Shown: one piece after another, positions 22,101 through 33,538 of the stretch
How the letters are laid out: each line of letters opens with the position of its first letter
How positions within the stretch are numbered: position 1 is the first letter of the stretch
Origin: Agapanthus africanus
Lineage: Eukaryota; Streptophyta; Magnoliopsida; Asparagales; Amaryllidaceae
Assembly: GCA_030015575.1 (NCBI GenBank)
Contig: CM057338.1
Coordinates: forward strand, 776,191,864-776,255,863
Length of the DNA: 64,000 bases
Direction: 5' to 3'
Program-made: the position numbers and the translations under genes
The notes under the pieces: generated by a model
What the model was told of the DNA's origin: nothing
The model's database searches: none
The model's input: the letters and a program-made list of their open reading frames with translations, nothing else

Positions 22101-24079
22101 ACATACAATAAGAATACACAACAAACGCATTATTAGAGAGTGATTCAAGATGTTCAAGTTAAAACCAATATATGATACTTGATGATAATATGAAACCTTC
22201 ATATTCTCATCGATACTCATATATGAAACTAAAAGCGCCACTTAGTCCCCGTCTATCGGTTAACATACGTTCGATGTTCGTCGTGACATAGAACTATACG
22301 AAGGTTGTTAAATATCGGACGTTATAGCTCGATACTAACAACCGTCGTATAGTCTATGTGACGAGAAGATTCAATCGTTTGATAACCGATAGATTTGTCC
22401 CGTGTGGACAAGTTAGGAATGTATAAAGCAAACACCTTCATTCACTTGTGTTTTCATCCGTTTCGAGATATTTCGTCGGTACCTTTCCGCTGGTTCTCCG
22501 TGTACAAAGATAGATTAGATGTTCATTTCAACGTTGTTTCACAGCTTTGAAATGATTATCTATTCTATTACAGTATACTCGGAGAACAGCGGGGAGGTGC
22601 TGCCGAAATTTACTCGAAACGGTTGAAAGCACAAGCGAATGGGTGTTCGCTCTATACATTCTTAATGGGATAGAAGCCTTACCCCCGACAGCCGAAACAC
22701 ACACATACAACAAGAATACACAACAAACGCATAATTAGAGAGTGATTCAAGATATTCAAGTTAAAACCAATATATGATACTCGATGATAATATGAAACCT
22801 TCATATTCTCATCGATACTCATATATGAAACTAAAAGCGCCACTTAGTCCCCGTCTATCAGTTAACATACGTTCGATGTTCGTCGTGACATAGAACTGTA
22901 CGAAGGTTGTTAAATATCGGACGGTATTGCTCGATACTAACAACCGTCGTATAGTCTATGTGACGAGAAGATTCAATCCTATGATAACCGATAGATTTGT
23001 CCCGTGTGGACAAGTTAGGAATGTATAAAGCAAACACCTTCATTCACTTGTGTTTTCATCCGTTTCGAGATATTTCGTCGGTACCTTTCCGCTGGTACTA
23101 CATGTATAAAGATAGATTAGATGTTCATTTCAACGTTGTTTCACAGCTTTGAAATGATTATCTATTCTATTACAGTGTACTCGGAGAACAGCGGGGAGGT
23201 GCTGCCGAAATTTACTCGAAACGGTTGAAAGCAGAAGCGAATGGGTGTTCGCTCTATACATTCTTAATGGGATAGAAGCCTTACCCCCGACAGCCGAAAC
23301 ACACACATACAACAAGAATACACAACAAACGCATTATTAGAGAGTGATTCAAGATGTTCAAGTTAAAACCAATATATGGTACTCAATGATAATATGAAAC
23401 CTTCATATTCTCATATATACTCATATATGAAACTAAAAGCGCCACTTAGTCCCCGTCTATCGGTTAACATACGTTCGATATTTGTCGTGACATAGAACTA
23501 TACGCAGGTTGTTAAATATCGGACGGTATAGCTCGATACTAACAACCGTTGTATAGTCTATGTGACGAGAAGATTCAATCGTATGATAACCGATAGATTT
23601 GTCCCGCGTGGACAAGTTAGGAATGTATAAATCAAACACCTTCATTCACTTGTGTTTTCATCCGTTTCGAGATATTTCGTCGGTACCTTTCCGCTGGTTC
23701 TCCGTGTACAAAGATAGATTAGATGTTCATTTCAACGTTGTTTCACAGCTTTGAAATGATTATCTATTCTATTACAGTGTACTCGGAGAACAGCAGGGAG
23801 GTGCTGCCGAAATTTACTCGAAACGGTTGAAAGCACAAGCGAATGGGTGTTTGCTCTATACATTCTTAATAGGATAGAAGCCTTACCCACGACAGCTGAA
23901 ACACACACACACAACAAGAATACACAACAAACGTATCATTAGAGAGTGATTCAAGATGTTCAAGTTAAAACCAATATATGATACTCGATGATAATATAAA
24001 ACTTTCATATTCTCATCGATACTCATATATGAAACTAAAAGCGCCACTTAGTCTCCGTCTATCGGTTAACATACGTTCG
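22100..24079. repeat. 602-bp tandem array, 3.3 units, each with two foldback hairpins
   Basis: AGAATACACAACAAACG starts units at 22111, 22713, 23315 and 23917, a strict 602-bp period. Units are nearly identical and the fourth stops near 24079. Each unit holds two long imperfect inverted repeats. In unit 1 the first spans 22253-22392 (ends CTATCGGTT and AACCGATAG) and the second 22417-22661 (ends GAATGTATA and TATACATTC), with arms of roughly 65 and 110-120 bases. Short minus-strand open frames repeated across it (such as 22528-22713) are shadows. It lies within the first intron of the CACTA transcription unit. Confidence 0.92.
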
Positions 24080-24434
24080 ATAATTTATTCTTTTCAACGA
24101 CAAACGCACACATAAAGCATATACACGGATTTTCTCCTTTTTCAGTAACTATCTCGTTCTTAGATTTCTCAATATAGTCACCATAACCTACAATTTATAT
24201 GTTATACTGTCTAACATGGCCCATGAGTACGTCAGAGTTAAGGACTGGATGTATGTGGATTGGCAACAACGTATGCAACCTAAGTTTGTCGCAGGAGTTG
24301 TTGCTTTTATTGAATTTGCACGCGCACATAATAAGATCGTGATAGAGAAGATTCTCTGCCCGTGCGATAGAAGTGGCAATAAGTACTGGCAGATGGTAGA
24401 ATTGGCAGAGCTTCATATTGTAAAATATGGGTTT

Positions 24435-24439
24435 ACTAG
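24435..24439. repeat. Target-site duplication ACTAG of the nested solo LTR (left)
   Basis: ACTAG at 24435-24439 and 28676-28680 flanks the insertion. Removing the insertion and one copy restores the tnp2 reading frame. Confidence 0.93.
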
Positions 24440-26492
24440 TGTCACGACCCGAAAGAGCACGTGACTGGCCCTTGAATCATATGAAGTCTATAGGACCCCA
24501 TCTAATCCAAGTAAGCTAAAAGCCAAGAAATCTAATACCATTTTAAAGAGTAATTGGTAGAAAAATAGTTTTTAGAAGGGAAGAAAACATGTTTTAAATA
24601 CATGGTTTTTAAATAACTAAGCCGAATATGCATTTTTAAAATGTATAGTCTTTTCTAAAAATTTCGGCAGAGTTTCCTTTGTAAATATTGGCCCCGAACG
24701 GGATACAACAAGAATAATATATATGCAATGATAAAAGGCGTTCTCAAGCGGGAGCTAGCTCTTCATCAATCGACGGTCACAACCACGCAAGCAGTATAAT
24801 ATACAACGCCGAAGGGCGAGGATCAAAACTCAAAGGAAAACTCAAAATCAGCATGAAAACCATAATACTACATCGCGCGACTCTAAGGTCAAAATAATAC
24901 ATAACCGGTTTCTAAGTCTGAAACAATATACATGTTTTGGTTGATGGAATTACTAGATACAGCTGAATAAAATAATACAAGGGTGGTCACGATGCGAGTG
25001 AACCCACCTACCAATGCAATCACCCAGAAAGGAAGCAGTGTGCCAGAAAAGCCATAATGAAACCTGTAAGGCAAAACCTGCAAGAAACTATGGCAGAACG
25101 GGGGTGAGTTGCCAACTCGTGAATAGAAGATATCACAGAGCAGAAATCGTATGTATGACATAATCCTAGGTCAATACGATCAAATATAATATATCCTCAA
25201 ATGAATAAGTCTGAAGTATGATAATGTGGCAATGTGACATCTATACATGAGTGTAGTGCCAAGTGCTCGTGCCAGTGCCTCAGGTAATAGCAAATCATAA
25301 ATATGAGGTATGATCAATGTAATCAAGTCTGTATGTATGTGGATCCCATCCACGTGTCACCCAATGACAATAACCATCATGCATGTAAATATCATAAAGC
25401 ATATGCATGGAAATATGAGGATATAAATCAACATGTGTCACTCGCGACATATCAAAATCATGGAACCTGAGTGTCAAGCATCGACACTCGAAAACATCAT
25501 GAAACCTGTGCCTAACATCGGCACGTAAATCCTCATATATCGGGCTCCGTCTGCGGAATCGGCCCTCGGCCCCGGCAGTACGGGTCGTCCCATATCCATC
25601 TATCGACTCTGGTCAGTATCCTCCGGATAACCGCCAGGTCCAACCAATCACCGGTAGGTACTCGCCACCCTGCTAGGCTCATCGTCTGCTCCACGAAAAA
25701 CATTTCTTGCCCCGGGGAACCATATCGGGTCCACCATGCACCCGCAAACGGATCATCCAACTCCTCGAATCGGGTTTCACATGTCGCTCTCAGCACCGAG
25801 AAAACACATGGTGGACGCATTGAAATATCATATCAAGGAGAACCGGGTTTTTAAAACAATTACATACTCTCTTTGAAATTCCCACGGTTCCCAAATCCAG
25901 AAATATCATGGAAACAATATATCTCAATGCGTATAATCAAAAAGCATGATGTATGCAACATATAAAAGAATGCAAGCATATCAGTATGTCATGCAAGGGG
26001 TCATGTCCTGAATGCAACAGTCCTACAGTGTAGCGACATGGCAATTATCGATGATGAAGTGTGTGAGCCGACAAGCAGGTGTACGTGGAACATATACATC
26101 ATCGATAATGGTGCTGGTGTCCTAACAGCATGAGTTTAATATAACAATAACCATTTCCACATGCGATGCGATGCGAATAATAAGAATATGCAGGAATCGA
26201 CTAATAAATGCAACAGTGACGCATCTGCATCAATATAAAAAGTCATATGGTTTGCCATTTGAAATAAGACGAATCGGGGTTTTCAGTAAAATAAGGGCTA
26301 CGGTGTTTTTAAGAAAAGATGCGTCTTTTGAAATTATCCGTAGAATCCCTTTAGCCTGTCTTTAAAATACTCCCGATCCGTTACTTTTGAAATAGGTATG
26401 ATATCAACCTAGCCTAACATCTACTAGCAAACCTACAGCTCTAACTAACAAGTCAATCAGGAGGGGTATGGAAACCACCTAAATCTGAGTCG

Positions 26493-26525
<33 letters not shown>

Positions 26526-28675
26526 ATAGTCGGTGATCCCGCCTCAAAGGTTCCGCGTACGATACAATATCATAAGACATCATCGAGTCATGAGTGTGGA
26601 TCTATCATCAATATGAAGCTCGTACGGTAAATCATCGTACGGCATCCCAAAAGCTGGGTACGGTCAATATCACAATCCTCTCATCAATTATCAGGTATCC
26701 TTATCATCATATCTCATGATCTGGGGTACTGATCTAAGTCTAGTACAAATCGATACCATCTATATAAATATAAATGTGTGTGTGCAACACACGTCTAAAG
26801 GCCCGCTAAAATCACCTGTCGTATCCCAAATACGAATCACATCATATCACCGATCTCATGGCACTATGCCCAATATCATCGACTCATCTCCAAATATCAT
26901 CCACTATCATCATCATTCAAGCATAAGTATAGCAATAAGCATGTGTGTGCATGTGGGTGTAAACCTATTCTAGGGTTCATGACTAGGAACTACACTAGTT
27001 TACTTCTAACCCTAATCTATCCATGGTACATCTAATCTCAATATCCATGACACACTATAAGCTATCATATATATATATATATATATATACATATATAACA
27101 TATACATATATAGTATACCAACTTCGGACTGCGGGGGTACGTCATCCACCCGACTTCCCCCGTAGATATAATCTACTCACCTTGCGTCTTCATTTGTCGG
27201 CGTTGATGTCGCCATCATCGTCTTCATCGCCTCGGATCACCATGGAGGTACCTACATATCACACATATCGCATCACATTAAAACCAAATCAAAACTAAAA
27301 CGACACACGAAACCCAAAACGATACGCTAAGGCCTATAGGTTAGAACCTATGGACTACGCTTTCAAAACCATAAATCAATCCTCGATATCGTCGTACAAA
27401 CGCCAAGTATTCGAGGTAAAACACTAATATATAAATCCAGACTTTAAAATACAGAATACGGAAACACGAATCCAAAACAGCAACTAGAGAAAAGGGTCCC
27501 AGATTTCACCCTAGGTCAAATTGGACAATTTTGCACATGTCAGGGGTTTAATCTATAGATGTAGGAGCTACAGAACCAAAACGAGACAATTCCTCACTGG
27601 TCTGGCCGCAATTTGCGGCCAGAATACATTAATTGGCGGCCTGCAATGGGAGTTAGGGGCTGGGGTCTTAGGGTTAGCTTCCTGGGTGCCTGCATGTATC
27701 ACTGTGCTCACAAAATAATTTTCAGAGTCTCGAGGTGATAGCAGATTTCATATAACCCTCCCAGATTCCACAATTCTTCCGATATCGGTTTCTAAATCCG
27801 TATTCTGGGTTTCAAGTCTCTGGTTTGGGTCTTAATTCAAGCACTAGGGTGTTTGTGCAGCCTCTACTGAGCTCAATTTCACAACACAACTTTCAATTTC
27901 CCATAAACCCTAACTAGGTTTTTCCTAAGTCCACAAAATCTCACGATATCGGTTCTATCATAACATAGGGGTATAAGTAATAGGGAAAGTAAGCTCATGG
28001 TTCAGAAATTACCTCATTTGGCAACTCAAGAAAATTCTTGAGTTGCCCCAAGTGGCCAAAATCCTTGCTTTCTTGGTCCAATATGCTTGTCTTGAGCTTG
28101 TGCATCATTTTAGTGAAATGGTGGTGGGGTTTTGAGGTGATCTTCAAGGTGTTTTGGAAATTTTGTGAAGAGGGAGAGAGAGGCAGCAGCAGCAGCAGCA
28201 ATGTGAAGAAGAGGGAGAGAAATGAGTGTTGGAATGAAGGGAATGGCTAAGTCTTTGGTCAAAGGAAACCCCCCTTTCTCTCTCTCACCCATACTTCATA
28301 TTTTATTCCTTTCTCTTTTCTTTTCTTGTTTTCTTTTCTCTTTCCCTCTAAATCCTTCTCACATCAATAGTAAACCCAAAGAACCAGGGTAGAAATGCAC
28401 AAGTGTAAGAAAAATGATATGTGCATGTTTTGCACAAAAATGCTAAAAATCCGATTAGCGATTTTTAATCGCGATTAGCACCAAATTAGCATATAATTAA
28501 TCATAAAAACTTAAAAATAACACAATTCCATAAAACACCCTCTTTTAGAATTTTTCCAAAATTTCCCCCATTTATCGGTATTTAATTATTCCGAAATATT
28601 AAAATATTCATTAAAATTAATATTAAATTATAAAAATTCCCAAAAATAATATTCTATTTTTTTTGAAATGTTACA
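24440..28675. mobile_element. Solo-LTR-like insertion, 4.2 kb, in the tnp2 coding exon
   Basis: Begins TGTCACGACCC and ends AATGTTACA, the TG...CA of an LTR, with a 5-bp duplication ACTAG. No primer site, polypurine tract, second LTR or pol is visible, so it is best read as a solo LTR left by recombination, probably of a gypsy element (lineage not assigned). A diverged relative runs in the opposite orientation from 60912; shared blocks include the region near 25560-25760 against 63680-63880. It contains AT microsatellites near 26500 and 27068 and a GCA run near 28185. Open frames in it are not gene-like. Confidence 0.85.
26497..26526. repeat. (AT)n microsatellite
   Basis: Uninterrupted AT dinucleotides within the solo LTR. 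A second run lies at about 27068-27091. Confidence 0.95.
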
Positions 28676-31600
28676 ACTAGACTTTATATAACTTGGAAAT
28701 ATCACGGGGAATGGGAAGAACGCAGTAATGCGGCAGAAGAAGAAGGAGAACACGATAATGCGGCAGGAGAAGAAGGAGAAGACGGTAATTTATTTCCATC
28801 AGAAGAAATAGAGGATATGGTAGAGGTTGCCCTAGGTGAATCTATTCGTACCGAAGATGACATTCCTTCCGGTCAAGGACCGCGTGCGGATAAATATGAA
28901 AATTTCATGAATGATACTAGAAAACCAATTTATGAGAATGCAAAGTATTCCACCCTCTCATGGTTCGTCCAACTTTTCCAGATTAAGTGCCTAAATGGAT
29001 GGAGCAACAAGTCATTCACAATGATTCTTTCGTTCTTGAAAGATTCTATGCCCCCGGGAAATAACGTGCCCGACTGCTGGTACGGAGCCCAGAAGATGAT
29101 GTCTGATTTGGGTCTAAAGTGCGAGAAGATTCAAGCATGTCCTAAAAATTGCGTGTTGTACCGGAAAGAGAATTCAGATTTGAAAGAGCGTCCAACATGC
29201 GGAGAGACCAGGTATAAACCGAAAGATTCTGATAAGAAGCCTGATATACCTGTCAAGATAGCACGATATTTTCCCATAACACAGAGGCTACAGAGGCTAT
29301 TCAGGTGCAAGAAAACAGCGGAGGCAATGATTTGGCATCACCGTGCTCCTCCAAGTGAAGATGGAAAAATGATCCATACAAGAGATTCACCGGCATGGAA
29401 GGATTTCGATAGGAGGCACGCAATATTCAGTAGCGATCCTCGCAATGTCCGGCTCGGACTGGCTAGTGATGGCTTCTGCCTATTCAACTATAAGGATGGA
29501 AGTCACAGCACATGGCCCGTTGTAATGATAATTTATAATCTGTAGCCTTGGTTGGCTATGGACCAATCATACTTTATGATGCCTCTTCTTATCGACGGAC
29601 CAAACTCATTGGGAAACAATATTGACGTCTATCTCCGACCTCTGATCGAGGAGTTAAAATCTTTGTTCATTGATGGTGTAGAGACATATGATGCAAACAC
29701 AAATACAACTTTCATACTGCGTGCGGCTTTAATGTGGAAAATTAATGACTTTCCTGCGTATGGAATGCTATCAGGATGGTCCGTACATGGTCACAAAGCA
29801 TGTCCTCATTGCCATCAACACACAACATCGAAATTCTTGAATTTTAGCAAGAAGGTTTGTTATTGCGGCCATCGACGTTTCCTGCCTCTAGACCACCCCT
29901 ACAGGTTAGACACTGTTCACTTTGATAGTCATCAGAAGCTTCTTGGACCTTCAGCCCTATTGTCCGGAGAGGACGTGACTGCTCAATGGGATGGTTACAA
30001 TAATATGACCTTCGGGATGGATCCGACGAAATAAGTCAAACCACCATTTTGGAACAAGTTAAGTATTTTCTTCGAACTTCCGTACTGGTCAACAAATTTA
30101 GTGCATCATTGTTTGGACGTCATGCATATAGAGAAGGGAGTATCAGAGCACATACTCAACTTACTTCTTTATAAAGACGGGAAATCGAAAGATAACCTGA
30201 ATGCTCGGATGGATCTATAGGAGTGTGGAATAAGAAGTGAATTGCACCCTAGACCGGTAGCGGGTAAACCAGGCAAGTTTGTACTTCCCAATGCCGCTTA
30301 TCATATGTCACAACCGGAGAAGAAAAGATTCCTGCAAGTGTTGCATGATTTGAAAGTTCCCACAGGTTTCTTAGGATCATTGAGCAAGAAAATAAAAATT
30401 GTGAAAGGCAAGATCGATGGGCTGAAAAGTCATGATCACCATGTTATCGTGGAGCACCTTCTTCTATTATCCCTCATGACTTCTCTCCCCGAATCGGTTG
30501 GTCTAGTAATCAACGACCTATATTGTTTTTTCAGAGAGTTGTGTGCTAAAACACTAGAGGTTGTGATGCTGGATAAACTAGAAAATTCTATTGCGTTGAT
30601 ACTTTGTAAATTTGAGCGTATTTTCCCACCGTCATTCTTCGATATCATAATACACTTGACGGTTCATCTTGCAACTGAGGCTAAGTTAGCCGGACTGGTA
30701 CAATATCGATGGATGTATCCCGTCGATAGGTACGTGTAATTTTTCGTTTCGTGCAATTTTTAAAATTATTGTTATCCTGTATGCCCGTATTTATTTATTC
30801 AACATATTTTCTTTAGGTACCTCTACACTCTTAAAAAGTATATACGCAATAAAAATCGACCAGAGGGTTCTATCATGCAAGGTTATCTTCTTGATGAAGC
30901 AACCACATTTTGTTCCCGCTATCTGGACGAGAACATTGAGACGAGACTTAACCGGCCTTGAAGAATTCAAGACGGGCCATATGGTAAAGCCGATTATAAG
31001 AGGGTAGACACTATGTTTATCAACAAGATATACCGGTTTATCTTGCTAAATTGCGCATGTCTTGAACAAATTAGAGAGTAAGTTTTTGTGGATTAATTGT
31101 TATATTTGTGTTTGTGTGTGTATGAAATGATATAATATTAATGTCGCCAATATTTGTCGAAAACAGAATTCATTTTAATGAGGTACGTGAGGGGCATCCT
31201 GATTGGAACGAAGAACGATTGGAAAAATATCATCAGGATAATTTTTGTGATTGGGTCACAGATCATGTAAGTTATTCGAATAACATGTTATTGCTATCAG
31301 TTTTAATCTAAGCTTATATCGTTATGTATTTGTCGTAAAATTTGTTTTGTTAGATCCATAATCCAAACTTGTCTGCATCATTTGAGAGTGATTCAAGATG
31401 TTTAGCTCAATTTCCTAGTGTGGAGGTTGCATATTATAAAGGATTCGGTGTCCTTGGATACAAATTCGAAGTTAAGGACATAGAAACATATAGAACCACT
31501 CAGAATAGTGGGATTGCGACGGTAGGATGGGACGGTGTGATTTATTATGGGTACTTAAATTGTATACTCGGCATCCACTATCCTGGATGATCAGAACCCT

Positions 31601-32396
31601 TTTATATATTCCAGTGTACTTGGTATGATACGTGAACCGATACGGATAAGTGGAGAAGAAATCTTGGGACTTGGAAAGATGAATATGGATTGACCAGTGT
31701 GAACACACTTCGATTTTACGGTCAGGAAGATCCGTTTATCTTTCCAAACCAAGCGTTCCAAGTATACTACTCACAGTGTTTGAAGCATCAGGGATAGAGT
31801 GTCGTATGCCGTTGGAAACTCAGGGATGTCTACGATGTCCCAGAATTCGAGGACAGCGATGAGGATGAAGAAGAGAGAAGGCTTAGAGTGCTCCGACCGT
31901 CTGTTTTGAAGGACGGGTTGTCTTCGGCCGATCATGAAGTTACGTGGGTTAGAAATGATATCGATAATGAAATCCAAGTAGATATGTTTAATGCGCCTAC
32001 GAAACGAAAAAGGTTATCAGTAATGTTATATTATTACTTCACATTTTACGATCTATACATACATAGTCAATACTTGTAATGATTGTCTAATGCGTCCACG
32101 AACCGTTTATCTAGATTTGATGATGATGACGGGAGCAGCGAGGGGCGGCAGGAGCTCCAGCCGCGGCACCGGCAGAGACAGAGGCAGAGCGGTTCTGCCG
32201 CCCGGAGAGCTGCATAGGGAGCTTCAGAGGGCTGGTCTTGCACCCAGATCAGAGACCCCTTCGAATGCCTCCTTCCGTGTGGACTTTGCCACACCTCCAG
32301 GTATATTGCACGCATATCCATTTTGAATGTAATATTATAGATATTCATGCCTGTTCATGTCAAAATTACTTATATTGTCAATGTTTGATTGTCTAG

Positions 32397-32973
32397 TTAT
32401 TGGTGATGCGTCCACATCAGGGACAGAGGCCACTCCCGCACCTCCAGGTATGTTTATATATCATATAGTACATGTATATTGATTTAGAATGCTATATCAT
32501 AAATATACACACATTTCTTTTGCTCTTACTTAGATAGTAATTTTTTTTATTGTCTAGCTGTAGGTGGTGACACCACCGCACGTGCGGGTATCTTTATATA
32601 TCCTATAGTGCATGCATATTGATTTAGAATGTTATATTATTGATCTACACATTCTTTTTGCAATTACTTATATAATCTATTTCTAATTGTCTAATTATAG
32701 CTGGTGCGTTCACATCTGACGCAGGGGCCACTCCTGCCACTTCCGTACCCTCCACATCGTCTGTAGGTTAGTATGAATAAATATAAAATATTTATTCATT
32801 TTACATATTCTCTATAGAATAAATATGAACTTCATGGAAATTTTGCGTCAATTTTTATTTTCTAGTTGGAGGGGATGCGTCTGCATCCGGGACACCGGCT
32901 GTTCCTCACTGGAGGAACTATCGTCCCGCTCGTGTTGCTGCCTGGGCCCAGGCTCGTGCTTTAGTCACCGGAG
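32397..32973 (+). repeat. Repeated short exons encoding Gly/Ala/Thr/Pro linkers
   Basis: Four successive exon-like blocks start at CTAG or TATAG acceptors and end before GTA or GTTA donors. The peptides are related: VIGDASTSGTEATPAP, AVGGDTTARA, AGAFTSDAGATPATSVPS, VGGDASASGTPAVP. Introns between them also resemble each other (GTATnTTTATATATC...TTGATTTAGAAT). This indicates tandem exon duplication. Confidence 0.7.
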
Positions 32974-33533
32974 GTATATATCACACTTCAATTTTCGTTT
33001 AACCTTGATTTCTTAATACAACTTTGTCTTAATATTGATTGTCCTGATATTTCTTGCAGACACAGGGCCTTCCCATCCCCAGAGGGGGACTCGAGGCCCG
33101 AATCAGTCCCACAGGCTGAGGCCTGACAGAGCTAGGGGGAGGCAGCATTCCCCCTCTTTTTTACCCCTGATTATCGCTATACCGGTCATCATGCCGAAAG
33201 GTTCGGCCGGTATATGGGGGATGAGAGCCGGCTCGTGAAGAACTATCCACTTCACGTTGAGTGGGGCGACCAGCAACGGTGCTCATTCGCCCTCTTCTTT
33301 GATCAGGCTCGGGTATTAATATATATTTTCATTTGATTTATCAAATATATTTATTATTAACACTTGCAATCTAATAGCAATGTTTTTTTTGTATTTTCAG
33401 TTGGATTACGATTTTCAGCCTGGACCCGACCCTGATCACCCTGGGAGGGTGCTCGACCTTCATGCTCTGTACAATGGCCTGATGAAGAACATGAAGACCA
33501 AGGTCCGATACAACAGGAATGAGCTGAAGGCCG

Positions 33534-33538
33534 GCTGC
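33534..33538. repeat. Target-site duplication GCTGC of element 2 (left)
   Basis: GCTGC at 33534-33538 and 44153-44157. Removing element 2 and one copy rejoins the exon in frame (GGC TGC | TAC TCC). Confidence 0.93.

Larger units (their letters stand above)
24146..32010 (+). pseudogene. tnp2: CACTA transposase tnp2, broken and interrupted
   Basis: Catalytic transposase of CACTA elements. An exon after a TTTTTCAG acceptor (24145), with ATG at 24216, encodes the transposase-associated domain (DWMYVDW...F..FA...LCPC). After the 24440-28675 insertion it continues in the same frame with YHGEWEE, an acidic repeat, and the Tnp2 domain (YFPITQRLQRLF, DSPAWKDFD, DPRNVRLGLASDGF, FPAYGMLSGW, CYCGHRRFLPLDHPY). 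DUF4218-like sequence and a DUF4216-like end (DPFIFPNQAFQVYYSQ near 31730) follow. Introns with GT...AG fit at 30730-30816, 31078-31166 and 31267-31353. In-frame stops: 29543, 30032, 30218 and 30958, plus others after 31588. No frameshift was found over the first 2 kb. Confidence 0.9.

Noticed and set aside
22528-23917. Three near-identical 61-residue minus-strand open frames
   Set aside because: They are the same 602-bp repeat read three times, have no domain, and overlap a hairpin; repeat shadows, not a gene family.
22100-24079. CRISPR-like or satellite interpretation of the regular array
   Set aside because: Unit length 602 bp, no short repeats with unique spacers, plant transposon context; too few units for a satellite.
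25533-25820. 95-residue minus-strand open frame in the solo LTR
   Set aside because: Related sequence exists near 63680-63880, but frames are not kept; LTR homology explains it.
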